13,775 nt of DNA from Candidatus Sumerlaeota bacterium (lineage in GTDB: Bacteria > Sumerlaeota > Sumerlaeia > MWCT01 > JAGHBZ01). Below, piece by piece: positions 7,997 through 13,775 of this stretch (position 1 is the first letter of the stretch; each line of letters starts with the position of its first letter). The stretch is taken from contig JAGHBZ010000288.1 of the NCBI GenBank assembly GCA_021160705.1, positions 1 to 13,775 on the forward strand. The letters run 5' to 3'. Both the position numbers and the translations under genes were made by a program. The notes under the pieces are model-generated. The model did no database searches, had not been told where the DNA came from, and was given only the letters and a program-made list of their open reading frames with translations.

Positions 7997-9388
7997 CTAT
8001 ATATGGATTGGGGCAAGGTGGAGTGCCTCCAGGGATTCTCCGAGAGCTTCAGCGAACGTCGGATGCGTGAAAATTACACGACTCATCTCCCTGACAGTGA
8101 GGAGATTTGCCACGCCCATTGCGATGGTGTGAATCAACTCCGGGGCGCCATACCCAAAAACGCCACCGCCAAGAACACGCTCGTTTTTCCTGTCCGCAAT
8201 GAGCCAGACATTCCCCTCAAGTTCATCTCTGGCGTAAGCAATACCTAACGCACGATAAGGGAACTCCACTAATTTATAGTCAATCCCCTGTTTCTGCAAA
8301 TCACTCTCACCGGGTCCCACAAATCCGACTGGCGGCTCAGTGAACACACAGGCTGGCACAGCTGAATAGCGAATTGGCTCAGGTGCTGTTTTTCCGAGAC
8401 AATGTTCAACCGCCAGAATGCCCTGTCTGGATGCTAAATGAGCCAGTTGTTGATTGCCGGTTATATCGCCGATAGCGTAAATATCTGGATTAGATGTCTG
8501 CATAAATTCGTTAATGCGAATTGCGCCCTGAGGAGTGAGCTCAATAGGGATTTCCTCCAACCCTATATCCCGTGTATTTAGCTCTCTGCCAATGGAGACG
8601 ATAGCCTTGTCTGCAGTGTACTTCTGCCCATTCGAAATTTCTGCAACTACCTGCCCATCCTCTACACTGAGCCAGGAGATTTTTGTTTCAGTGACCACCT
8701 TCACACCCCGGCGATTCAGGATATTGGTTATTTTTTGAGCCACTGTATTCGGGATTGGGGTTAATTGGAGAACACGGGGCAGGAGTTCCATAATGGTAAT
8801 TTTTACGCCAAAAGCACTAAATAAGGTAGCAAATTCACACCCGATAACTCCTGCACCCACAATTATCATTGACCCCGGTAGTTCCTGCAGGTCAAAGGCA
8901 TCGTCACTGACAAGGATGTGTTTTCTGTCAATGTTAAACCCGGGTAGCTGAGCGGGTCTGGAGCCAGTGGCAATAATGATTTTTTTTGCCTCTACCTCTT
9001 CTGCATTACCTTCATTGCTGGTGATAAGGATTTTAGTTGTGCTGAGAAGCTGAGCGGTGCCTGTTTTTAACTCCACTTTATTTTTTTTCAGGAGTGCCCC
9101 AACGCCATTTCTTAATGTGCGGACAACTTTATTTTTTCGTTCTACAATAGCCTGCCAGTCAAACCGTACCCTGCCCTCAAGATGGACTCCGAATTTCTGT
9201 AAACGCCGTGTCATTAGCAACCTCTCAGCAGAGGCGAGCATTGCCTTTGAAGGAATACATCCATAGTTCAGACAGGTACCGCCGAGAAGTGATTTCTCAA
9301 TTAGAAGTGTTCTGGCACCTAACTGAGCCGCACGGATTGCGGACACATATCCCCCGGGCCCCGCTCCAATTATCGCTATATCGTACAT
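7997..9388 (-). CDS. lpdA: Dihydrolipoyl dehydrogenase (E3)
   Basis: Flavoprotein that reoxidises dihydrolipoyl groups with NAD+, serving pyruvate or 2-oxoglutarate dehydrogenase and the glycine cleavage system. The 463-residue length is standard. The sequence shows the FAD-binding GAGPGG (8-13), redox disulfide C39/C44 in GGTCLNYGCIPSK, NAD-binding GAGVIG (178-183), second FAD contact IYAIGD (303-308), and the catalytic H442-P-T-x-x-E447 at the C-terminal dimer interface. ATG 9388 follows a strong GGAGGAAAG ribosome site and a good promoter. No E1, E2 or GcvH/GcvP gene is adjacent, so which complex it serves cannot be told. A mercuric or glutathione reductase is excluded by the overall motif set and lack of extra cysteines at the ends. 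Confidence 0.96.
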   Translation of the reverse strand: MYDIAIIGAGPGGYVSAIRAAQLGARTLLIEKSLLGGTCLNYGCIPSKAMLASAERLLMTRRLQKFGVHLEGRVRFDWQAIVERKNKVVRTLRNGVGALLKKNKVELKTGTAQLLSTTKILITSNEGNAEEVEAKKIIIATGSRPAQLPGFNIDRKHILVSDDAFDLQELPGSMIIVGAGVIGCEFATLFSAFGVKITIMELLPRVLQLTPIPNTVAQKITNILNRRGVKVVTETKISWLSVEDGQVVAEISNGQKYTADKAIVSIGRELNTRDIGLEEIPIELTPQGAIRINEFMQTSNPDIYAIGDITGNQQLAHLASRQGILAVEHCLGKTAPEPIRYSAVPACVFTEPPVGFVGPGESDLQKQGIDYKLVEFPYRALGIAYARDELEGNVWLIADRKNERVLGGGVFGYGAPELIHTIAMGVANLLTVREMSRVIFTHPTFAEALGESLEALHLAPIHI

Positions 9389-9423
9389 TGTTGTCTTTCC
9401 TCCGGTAGTTATATTAAGAAGAG

Positions 9424-9453
9424 ATTATTCTTTATCAAGTGGGCAAAAGTCAA
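9424..9453 (-). promoter_or_regulatory. Sigma70-like promoter for lpdA
   Basis: Read on the minus strand: TTGACT (9453-9448), an 18-base spacer and AATAAT (9429-9424). The start would fall near 9417, giving a leader of about 28 bases that contains the GGAGG ribosome site of lpdA. Confidence 0.55.
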
Positions 9454-9528
9454 ACTATTGGTCATTTCTAATTTCTGAAACGCTCTGAAATGCGGTATGG
9501 TCTGGAATTTCTGGCTTACCAGCATTAT

Positions 9529-9562
9529 GGATTAAGGCTAAACAAGAAGAGTCTCTTAATCC
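9529..9562. repeat. 8-bp inverted repeat between the lpdA and tRNA promoters
   Basis: GGATTAAG (9529-9536) and CTTAATCC (9555-9562) are perfect complements separated by 18 bases. The repeat sits between two divergent promoters, about 75 bp upstream of the lpdA -35 box and 42 bp upstream of the tRNA -35 box. It could be a regulator site or chance; no T-run follows on either strand, so it is not an obvious terminator. Confidence 0.3.
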
Positions 9563-9603
9563 AAATATATCTCACTTTAAGATTCAATGCACCTTTATCG
9601 AAC

Positions 9604-9633
9604 TTGACTTGCTCCGCTGGATTGAGGTATAAA
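9604..9633 (+). promoter_or_regulatory. Sigma70-like promoter for the tRNA gene
   Basis: TTGACT (9604-9609), an 18-base spacer and TATAAA (9628-9633, within TATAAAAT). Transcription would start near 9640, about 24 bases before the mature tRNA 5' end. Confidence 0.65.
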
Positions 9634-9663
9634 ATATTTATAGAAATTATGTTAAACATTTGT

Positions 9664-9736
9664 GGGCCCATAGCTCAACTGGTAGAGCCACCGGCTCATA
9701 ACCGGTAGGTCCCAGGTTCGACTCCTGGTGGGCCCA
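9664..9736 (+). tRNA. tRNA-Met (anticodon CAT), elongator type
   Basis: A complete 73-nt cloverleaf: acceptor GGGCCCA (9664-9670) with TGGGCCC (9729-9735) and discriminator A9736; D stem GCTC/GAGC (9673-9676, 9685-9688); anticodon stem ACCGG/CCGGT (9690-9694, 9702-9706) around CTCATAA with CAT at 9697-9699; T stem CCAGG/CCTGG (9712-9716, 9724-9728) around TTCGACT. CCA is not encoded. It is not the initiator: the first acceptor pair is G-C and the anticodon stem lacks three consecutive G-C pairs at its base. A tRNA-Ile whose CAT is converted to lysidine-AU is possible but less likely from the body sequence. Position 26 is C rather than the usual purine. Confidence 0.95.
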
Positions 9737-10144
9737 CTCTTCCTCCTGTTCTTAAGACTTATCGCAACGTTTTTAATCTTCCTCCTCCATCTTTCCGAAT
9801 TTTTGTAGTAAGTGAACGATATTAATCCTGCCTGCAAATTATCAATCTCTCCCCGACATTTTTTGGTAAGGGTTGGCACGCTTCAGAGTGGAATTGGGCA
9901 TTTTTCAGCCGGGAGTTAGTGTAGAGAGAATAGTTTAACTGAAGCGGAAAAAGGCAACATAACTCAAAAACACATCAGCTCCGTAGAAGCGAGCAATAAT
10001 GAGAAACTTCCGAACTACAGTAAATTTTAAATAGAAAATATTATAAAGAGTGGGCGGTAGCTTTTTTACGAAAATTGAATCGTTGACATATCTCTCTGCT
10101 CCACAAATCTCTATAATTATGAAGAGAAGGATTTATTGACTGAG
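9737..10144. other. Gene-free stretch downstream of the tRNA
   Basis: No credible gene and no clear tRNA terminator. The only notable structure is an 8-bp inverted repeat, CGCTTCAG (9879-9886) with CTGAAGCG (9939-9946), with a 52-base gap. A perfect TTGACA (10083-10088) and a perfect TATAAT (10112-10117) occur but are 23 bases apart, too far for a normal sigma70 promoter. Confidence 0.4.
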
Positions 10145-10173
10145 TTGATTTTTTTATAGATTCAGCTTGTAAT
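10145..10173 (+). promoter_or_regulatory. Candidate promoter for the DUF917 gene
   Basis: TTGATT (10145-10150), a 17-base spacer and TGTAAT (10168-10173). The start would be near 10180, about 32 bases before the ATG. The -35 box is weak (4 of 6), though the same TTGATT hexamer precedes the era -10 box. Confidence 0.35.
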
Positions 10174-10211
10174 ATTTTTCGAGCAAAGTATAAGATGTTT
10201 TTCAGAGGTGA

Positions 10212-11294
10212 ATGGAAATGGAGGGGTCTATAAAGATAGATGAGGAAGTTATTGAGGCAGCGGTACTGGGAGGTGCGGTTCTTGGAGGGGGCGGTGGCGG
10301 ATGGATTGATGCAGGGATGAAGATGGCACGGCGTGCAATGGAGTGTGGGTTTTCTGAGATTTTGCCTATCAATGCCATAACCCCTGATGCTTTGTTGCTA
10401 CAGGTTTCTCTTGTTGGAGCGCCTTCAGTAGGGTCTCAGACATTGACTATTGAGGATTACATCAAAGCAGTATCATTTTTTATTGAGGTAACCGGGCTGA
10501 AGATTGACGGACTTATCTCAAACGAGCTCGGCGCAGTAGGTGTGGTCAATGGCTGGATACAATCACCTGCACTTAACATCCCTGTCATAGATGCACCGGG
10601 CAATGGCAGGGCACACCCCACCGGACTGATGGGCTCTATGGGATTACATCGCATTAAAGACTACGAGTCAATCCAGACAGCAATAGGTGGCGATGCCCGG
10701 AAAGGAACAAGGGTTGAAGCATTCTTCCGGGGTTCAATAGAGCGGGTTAGTCGTCTGGTCAGGGAGGTTGCGATTAATGTTGATGGTATGGTAGCAGTTG
10801 CTCGCAACCCTGTAAAGGCGGAATACGTGCGGAAAAACGGTGCACCCGGTGCGATTGCTATGGCAATTGAAGTCGGGAAAAGCTGGACAAGGAATAAGGG
10901 AGCCAGCGCAGAACATATCGTCAAAGAGGTGCTGAACACACTCGGAGGCTCGGTCATAATACGCGCTACTGTGGAATCCGTAAATCGGAGGACTTCAGAT
11001 GGGTTTGATGTAGGTACAGTCTCAATACGTGAGGATAAAAAATTATACGAGCTTACTTTCTGGAACGAGTACATCACACTGGCGTCGCAGGGCAGACGTC
11101 TGGCTACTTTTCCTGATTTGATTATGACGTTTGATGCTAACACCTCAATGCCGGTTATCAGCACAGAGATAAAAGAAGACCAGGAAATACTATTAATTAC
11201 TGTTCCTGCAAAACAATTGATTCTTGGCACGGGAGTTAAAGATAAGAACCTGCTTAAAGAGATAGAAACCGTGATTGGTAGAGAGATTCTGTAG
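10212..11294 (+). CDS. DUF917 / S-Me-THD family protein
   Basis: A 360-residue protein of the DUF917 family (Pfam S-Me-THD, named for S-methyl-thiohydantoin desulfurase), members of which often sit near hydantoinase-like or transporter genes; the reaction of most is untested. Family features are the Gly-rich opening GGAVLGGGGGG (20-30), the middle block around PVIDAPGNGRAHP, the NPVKAEYVRKNGAPGAI segment, and the C-terminal half with DVGTVSI, WNEYI and ATFPDLI. No signal peptide or membrane helix is seen, so it is probably cytoplasmic. AGAGGTGA abuts ATG 10212; the ATG at 10218 has better spacing and may be the true start. It stands alone, with no hydantoinase, oxoprolinase or permease beside it, so context gives no substrate. 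Family assignment rests on my reading of motifs. Confidence 0.82.
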   Translation: MEMEGSIKIDEEVIEAAVLGGAVLGGGGGGWIDAGMKMARRAMECGFSEILPINAITPDALLLQVSLVGAPSVGSQTLTIEDYIKAVSFFIEVTGLKIDGLISNELGAVGVVNGWIQSPALNIPVIDAPGNGRAHPTGLMGSMGLHRIKDYESIQTAIGGDARKGTRVEAFFRGSIERVSRLVREVAINVDGMVAVARNPVKAEYVRKNGAPGAIAMAIEVGKSWTRNKGASAEHIVKEVLNTLGGSVIIRATVESVNRRTSDGFDVGTVSIREDKKLYELTFWNEYITLASQGRRLATFPDLIMTFDANTSMPVISTEIKEDQEILLITVPAKQLILGTGVKDKNLLKEIETVIGREIL

Positions 11295-11345
11295 CCCTAC
11301 TCTGTATAATTTACAATAATTCTAATTTACTTAAGCCTTTAATCA

Positions 11346-11375
11346 CGGTACGAACGCACCGGGCTACATATAGCC
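11346..11375 (-). other. Two abutting hairpins between convergent genes
   Basis: On the minus strand GGCTA-TATG-TAGCC (11375-11362) is followed with no gap by CGGTGC-GTTC-GTACCG (11361-11346; one G-U pair). The second stem is weaker on the plus strand (A-C mismatch), which favours the minus-strand RNA, i.e. the 3' end of the ABC exporter transcript. No T-run follows, so it is not a standard intrinsic terminator. The GGGCTACA at 11361-11368 also complements TGTAGCCC at 11290-11297, which spans the DUF917 stop. Confidence 0.35.
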
Positions 11376-11450
11376 TAACCCTTTCGGAACTATATCAAAG
11401 GAATGAAGAGGTACGGGTCTCATTTGTTAAAACTCAGGCAGGAAATGTGG

Positions 11451-13526
11451 TTAGACACTGGCTTCTAATGATTTGAATTGAACAGCGCAAAGCCGTGCAT
11501 AGAACCCTTTTCGCTCAAGCAACTCGTGATGTTTACCCTGTTCAACGATACTTCCTTTATCCAGCACCACGATTTTATCGGCGTTCATTACTGTGGAAAG
11601 ACGATGGGCGATGACAATGGTCGTTCTGTCTTTGACCAGGCGCACTATGGCTTCCTGAATCTTTGACTCCGACTCCGAGTCAAGCGAAGATGTTGCCTCG
11701 TCCAGAACTAAAATCGCCGGGTCCTGCAGGATAGCCCGTGCTATAGCGATTCGCTGGCGTTGACCCCCGGACAATTTTGAGCCTCGCTCCCCTACGATGG
11801 TATCATAACCGTCGGGTAATTTCTCTATAAACTCGTGGGCGTTCGCCTGTTTCGCCGCTTCAATTACACGCTCCATCGGAATATTTTTATTCCCGCAGGT
11901 AATGTTGTTTCTTATGGTATCATTAAACAAGATATTCTCCTGCAGCACAATACCTATCTGTTCACGCAAAGATTTAATGCGAGCCTCGCGAATATCAATC
12001 CCATCGAAATAGATACCACCCTTTTGCGGGTCATAAAATCGCAACAGCAGAGATACCAGAGTGGATTTACCAGCACCACTCGGACCAACCAGAGCCAGCA
12101 TCTTGCCAGCCGGGATGACCAGATTGATGTCTTTAAGTGCCCAGACCTCATCATAATAGGCAAACCACAATCCCTCTATTCTTATCTCTTCACGAAGGCG
12201 TGGGATTGTTATCGCATTCGGTTTATCTACAATGCTGGCTTTAGTATCCAGAATCTCAAATATCCTGTCAGAGTATGCCAACCCCTTCTGTAAATCACCA
12301 TACGCCTTATTAAGTTTTTTTATGGGCTTGTAAAGCCGGGACATAGCAAATAGATACACAAAAAACGAACTACTACTCATCGTCTGTGCTTCTGCAATAA
12401 AATACCCACCGACCAGCATCGTGACCACTACCGCTGTAGTACCGAGTATATCCATAAACGGCGACGAGATAACTCTCACCCGACGTCTGCGTAAAAGGTA
12501 TTTAAGCTCTTTCAGGGTCTGCTTTTTGAACCGACGTGAGACGTATGACTCCATATTGAATGCTTTGACGACGATGATGTTGCTGATAATCTCCTGCATT
12601 GATGCAGATATGTCGGCAAATTTCTCCCGCGCTTTTCGGGTAAGGTCTTTCGTTCTCTTACCAAAATAACGCACCGGGATAATGGTCAAAGGACCAAAAA
12701 TAAATAATAATAACGTTAACTGCCAGTTGAGATAGAGCATAAAAGCAATGATAAAAAGCATATTAAGTGGCGATTGAAGTGTATCGCTGAAAAGCAACAT
12801 CAGCATATCCCTCACGCCACCTACGTCGCCACCGATTCGGCTCATCAGCTCCCCTGTACTCCTGCGATGGAAAAACGCCATATCCATTCCCAGAATGTGG
12901 TCATAGAGCTCGGTTCGCAACTTCTGCACTACATTTAGTCCAACATAATTACTAAAATACTGTGACAAGAAAACAAAGATGAACTTGAAGATTTCAATAA
13001 CGAGGATAACTCCACCAAGAATTGCCAGTAGTAAGAATTTTTTTCCCTTCTTTATATACTGGTAAAAAGTGAGCTGAAGTTCTTTTTTCCACACTTTACT
13101 CTTGTCATATAATTTGAAAAAGGGCTTAAAAAGAGCAACGTCCCGAAGCGAAGATTTTAACTTCTCCTCAACCGCTGGTTTCTCTTCATAAGAGGGCGTT
13201 TTTGCCACCTCAACTACCGGGTGCGGTTTCCCGAATGGACAATAGGTGTAGGCAACTCCGGGTTTTTTGTCAGGAATTCGCTCGGGTTCTTTTACCAGAT
13301 ATACTAAATGAGGCTCACCGTAAGGGCATTGTGTCATCTGGCTTGAAGTAGCTCCTTCAGCTGTAGTCGTCTCTTTTACTTCGCCAAAAAACACCTCTAG
13401 CACCGGTTTCAACAACGCTATATTTGTTACATTCAGGAGAGCAGACATTATGGTGCTGAAGACAATTACTATAAGCAGAAATTTATAATGAAGCACATAT
13501 TTAAAGAGTCTTTTGTAATTTCTCAT
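11451..13526 (-). CDS. MsbA-like ABC exporter with long CPxGxPH-containing outer loop
   Basis: A half-transporter, membrane domain fused to ATPase, that works as a homodimer in the inner membrane; its closest match by layout is the MsbA lipid flippase/exporter group. The ATPase shows Walker A GPSGAGKST (481-489), Q-loop Q529, signature LSGGQ (585-589), Walker B ILVLDEATS (605-613) and switch H641. The membrane domain starts with TM1 at about 13-40, and later shows the FFHRRSTGELMSRI coupling helix region (218-231). Between TM1 and TM2 (about 162-190) lies an outer loop of about 110 residues absent from E. coli MsbA, explaining 691 against about 580 residues. It holds two copies of a motif: CPYGEPHLVYLV (67-78) and CPFGKPHPVVEV (96-107). 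ATG 13526 has no clear ribosome site. Lipid, lipopolysaccharide precursor or drug export are all possible; context does not decide. Confidence 0.93.
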   Translation of the reverse strand: MRNYKRLFKYVLHYKFLLIVIVFSTIMSALLNVTNIALLKPVLEVFFGEVKETTTAEGATSSQMTQCPYGEPHLVYLVKEPERIPDKKPGVAYTYCPFGKPHPVVEVAKTPSYEEKPAVEEKLKSSLRDVALFKPFFKLYDKSKVWKKELQLTFYQYIKKGKKFLLLAILGGVILVIEIFKFIFVFLSQYFSNYVGLNVVQKLRTELYDHILGMDMAFFHRRSTGELMSRIGGDVGGVRDMLMLLFSDTLQSPLNMLFIIAFMLYLNWQLTLLLFIFGPLTIIPVRYFGKRTKDLTRKAREKFADISASMQEIISNIIVVKAFNMESYVSRRFKKQTLKELKYLLRRRRVRVISSPFMDILGTTAVVVTMLVGGYFIAEAQTMSSSSFFVYLFAMSRLYKPIKKLNKAYGDLQKGLAYSDRIFEILDTKASIVDKPNAITIPRLREEIRIEGLWFAYYDEVWALKDINLVIPAGKMLALVGPSGAGKSTLVSLLLRFYDPQKGGIYFDGIDIREARIKSLREQIGIVLQENILFNDTIRNNITCGNKNIPMERVIEAAKQANAHEFIEKLPDGYDTIVGERGSKLSGGQRQRIAIARAILQDPAILVLDEATSSLDSESESKIQEAIVRLVKDRTTIVIAHRLSTVMNADKIVVLDKGSIVEQGKHHELLERKGFYARLCAVQFKSLEASV
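13206..13328 (-). repeat. Duplicated CPxGxPH coding motif in the exporter loop
   Basis: Encodes residues 67-107 of the ABC exporter. Two copies, C67-P-Y-G-E-P-H73 and C96-P-F-G-K-P-H102, each followed by a V-rich strand, are 29 residues apart. The DNA of the two copies is clearly diverged, so the duplication is old and kept at protein level. Confidence 0.75.
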
Positions 13527-13638
13527 TTTTTATTTTATCCGCAACAATATCCAGATTCCCGAAACAATTAATGATAATTTGTGCACGTAGGGAAAATCTA
13601 TCTTTTTTTAATATCGTGCTATGATTTTTCATTTAAAC

Positions 13639-13644
13639 TATAAT
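13639..13644 (+). promoter_or_regulatory. -10 box of a plus-strand promoter reading out of the window
   Basis: A perfect TATAAT. At a 17-base spacing the -35 position reads GTGCTA (13616-13621), a poor match, so the promoter may need an activator. The start would be near 13651, inside the palindrome that follows. Confidence 0.45.
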
Positions 13645-13645
13645 A

Positions 13646-13659
13646 GGGATAATTATCCC
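13646..13659. promoter_or_regulatory. Perfect 14-bp palindrome, candidate operator
   Basis: GGGATAATTATCCC begins one base after the TATAAT box and covers the expected transcription start, the classic place for a repressor dimer. I do not recognise it as a known regulator's consensus. The half-site GATAATT also occurs at 13573-13579, 75 bp (about seven helical turns) upstream of the copy in the palindrome. Confidence 0.5.
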
Positions 13660-13725
13660 ACAATCAATTAAACCCAGAGTTTGCGTTTGGGGAGAAGAAT
13701 CTTATTGTCTGGAAGGCATAAATAA

Positions 13726-13768
13726 TTCCTCCTTTTAGCAGATGTTAAAATCCAGCTAAAAGGAGGAA
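13726..13768 (+). promoter_or_regulatory. Hairpin that sequesters a strong Shine-Dalgarno sequence
   Basis: TTCCTCCTTTTAGC (13726-13739) is perfectly complementary to GCTAAAAGGAGGAA (13755-13768), with a 15-base loop. The right arm contains AAAAGGAGG, a near-ideal ribosome site, and the eight bases after GGAGG bring one to the last base of the window, so a start codon is expected at about 13776. The left arm acts as an anti-SD that would block translation when paired. No T-run follows on the plus strand, arguing against a plus-strand terminator. On the minus strand the stem is followed by TTATTTAT, so a weak terminator for a gene coming from the right is the alternative. Confidence 0.55.
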
Positions 13769-13775
13769 CAAAAAA

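Noticed and set aside
9490..9708. 72-codon plus-strand open frame ending inside the tRNA
   Set aside because: Ends in the tRNA body (GPIAQLVE...), another typical tRNA artefact, with no ribosome site and no family resemblance.
9652..9879. 75-codon minus-strand open frame across the tRNA
   Set aside because: Its end (GPTRSRTWDLPVMSRWLYQLSYGP) is the well-known false protein made by translating the antisense of a tRNA gene.
9873..9896. TTGGCAC resembling the -24 box of a sigma54 promoter
   Set aside because: The matching -12 TGC element is missing at the required distance.
10083..10117. Perfect TTGACA and TATAAT upstream of the DUF917 gene
   Set aside because: The 23-base spacer is too long for sigma70, and longer than MerR-type promoters (19-20); TTGATT-N17-TGTAAT nearer the gene is preferred.
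13712..13729. Minus-strand ATG at 13720-13718 preceded by an AAAGGAGG site from the right-edge hairpin
   Set aside because: The frame stops after five codons (MPSRQ), so it is not a gene; the SD there is the mirror image of the plus-strand one.

Overview
The window looks like chromosomal DNA from a Gram-negative, diderm, probably uncultivated bacterium with moderate-to-low GC. The support is an MsbA-like ABC exporter, two membrane sensor kinases with extracytoplasmic parts, sigma70-like promoters, GTG starts in places, and a tRNA gene without an encoded CCA. YbeY carries Asp where most bacteria have the third zinc-site His, a variant I recall from Bacteroidetes/Chlorobi-type bacteria. That makes an FCB-like or similar deep lineage a guess, not a call. 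No phage, IS element, CRISPR array or obvious transfer boundary was seen.

Layout, left to right. (1) 131-310 is a possible decayed histidine-kinase tail, followed by a 691-residue membrane Ser/Thr kinase (292-2367) with a dead receiver domain in front and an unassigned extracytoplasmic domain behind. Its terminator hairpin overlaps the stop codon. (2) A 474-bp gene-free stretch contains crossing inverted repeats and the ybeY promoter. (3) The ribosome-assembly pair ybeY-era follows on the plus strand, with a second good promoter for era at the ybeY stop. (4) A minus-strand run reads, in transcription order, lpdA (dihydrolipoyl dehydrogenase), an orphan sensor histidine kinase, folP (dihydropteroate synthase with an N-terminal extension) and a RimJ/RimL-type acetyltransferase. 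Only folP and the acetyltransferase (3-bp gap) are clearly one unit. (5) A tRNA-Met(CAT) with its own promoter is followed by another 475-bp gene-free stretch. (6) A DUF917 (S-Me-THD family) protein on the plus strand converges on an MsbA-like ABC exporter on the minus strand; the exporter has a long extra loop with a duplicated CPxGxPH motif. (7) The right edge is the 5' regulatory region of a plus-strand gene that should start just outside the window: a TATAAT box, a perfect 14-bp palindrome and a 14-bp hairpin that buries a strong Shine-Dalgarno sequence.

Most genes are housekeeping: ribosome maturation, folate, 2-oxoacid dehydrogenase/glycine cleavage E3, and lipid export. The points most worth a second look are the SD-sequestering leader with its palindrome at 13639-13775, the Cys-Pro/His repeat in the exporter loop, and the kinase that joins a catalytically dead receiver to an unknown extracytoplasmic sensor. 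No convincing new multi-gene system is visible.
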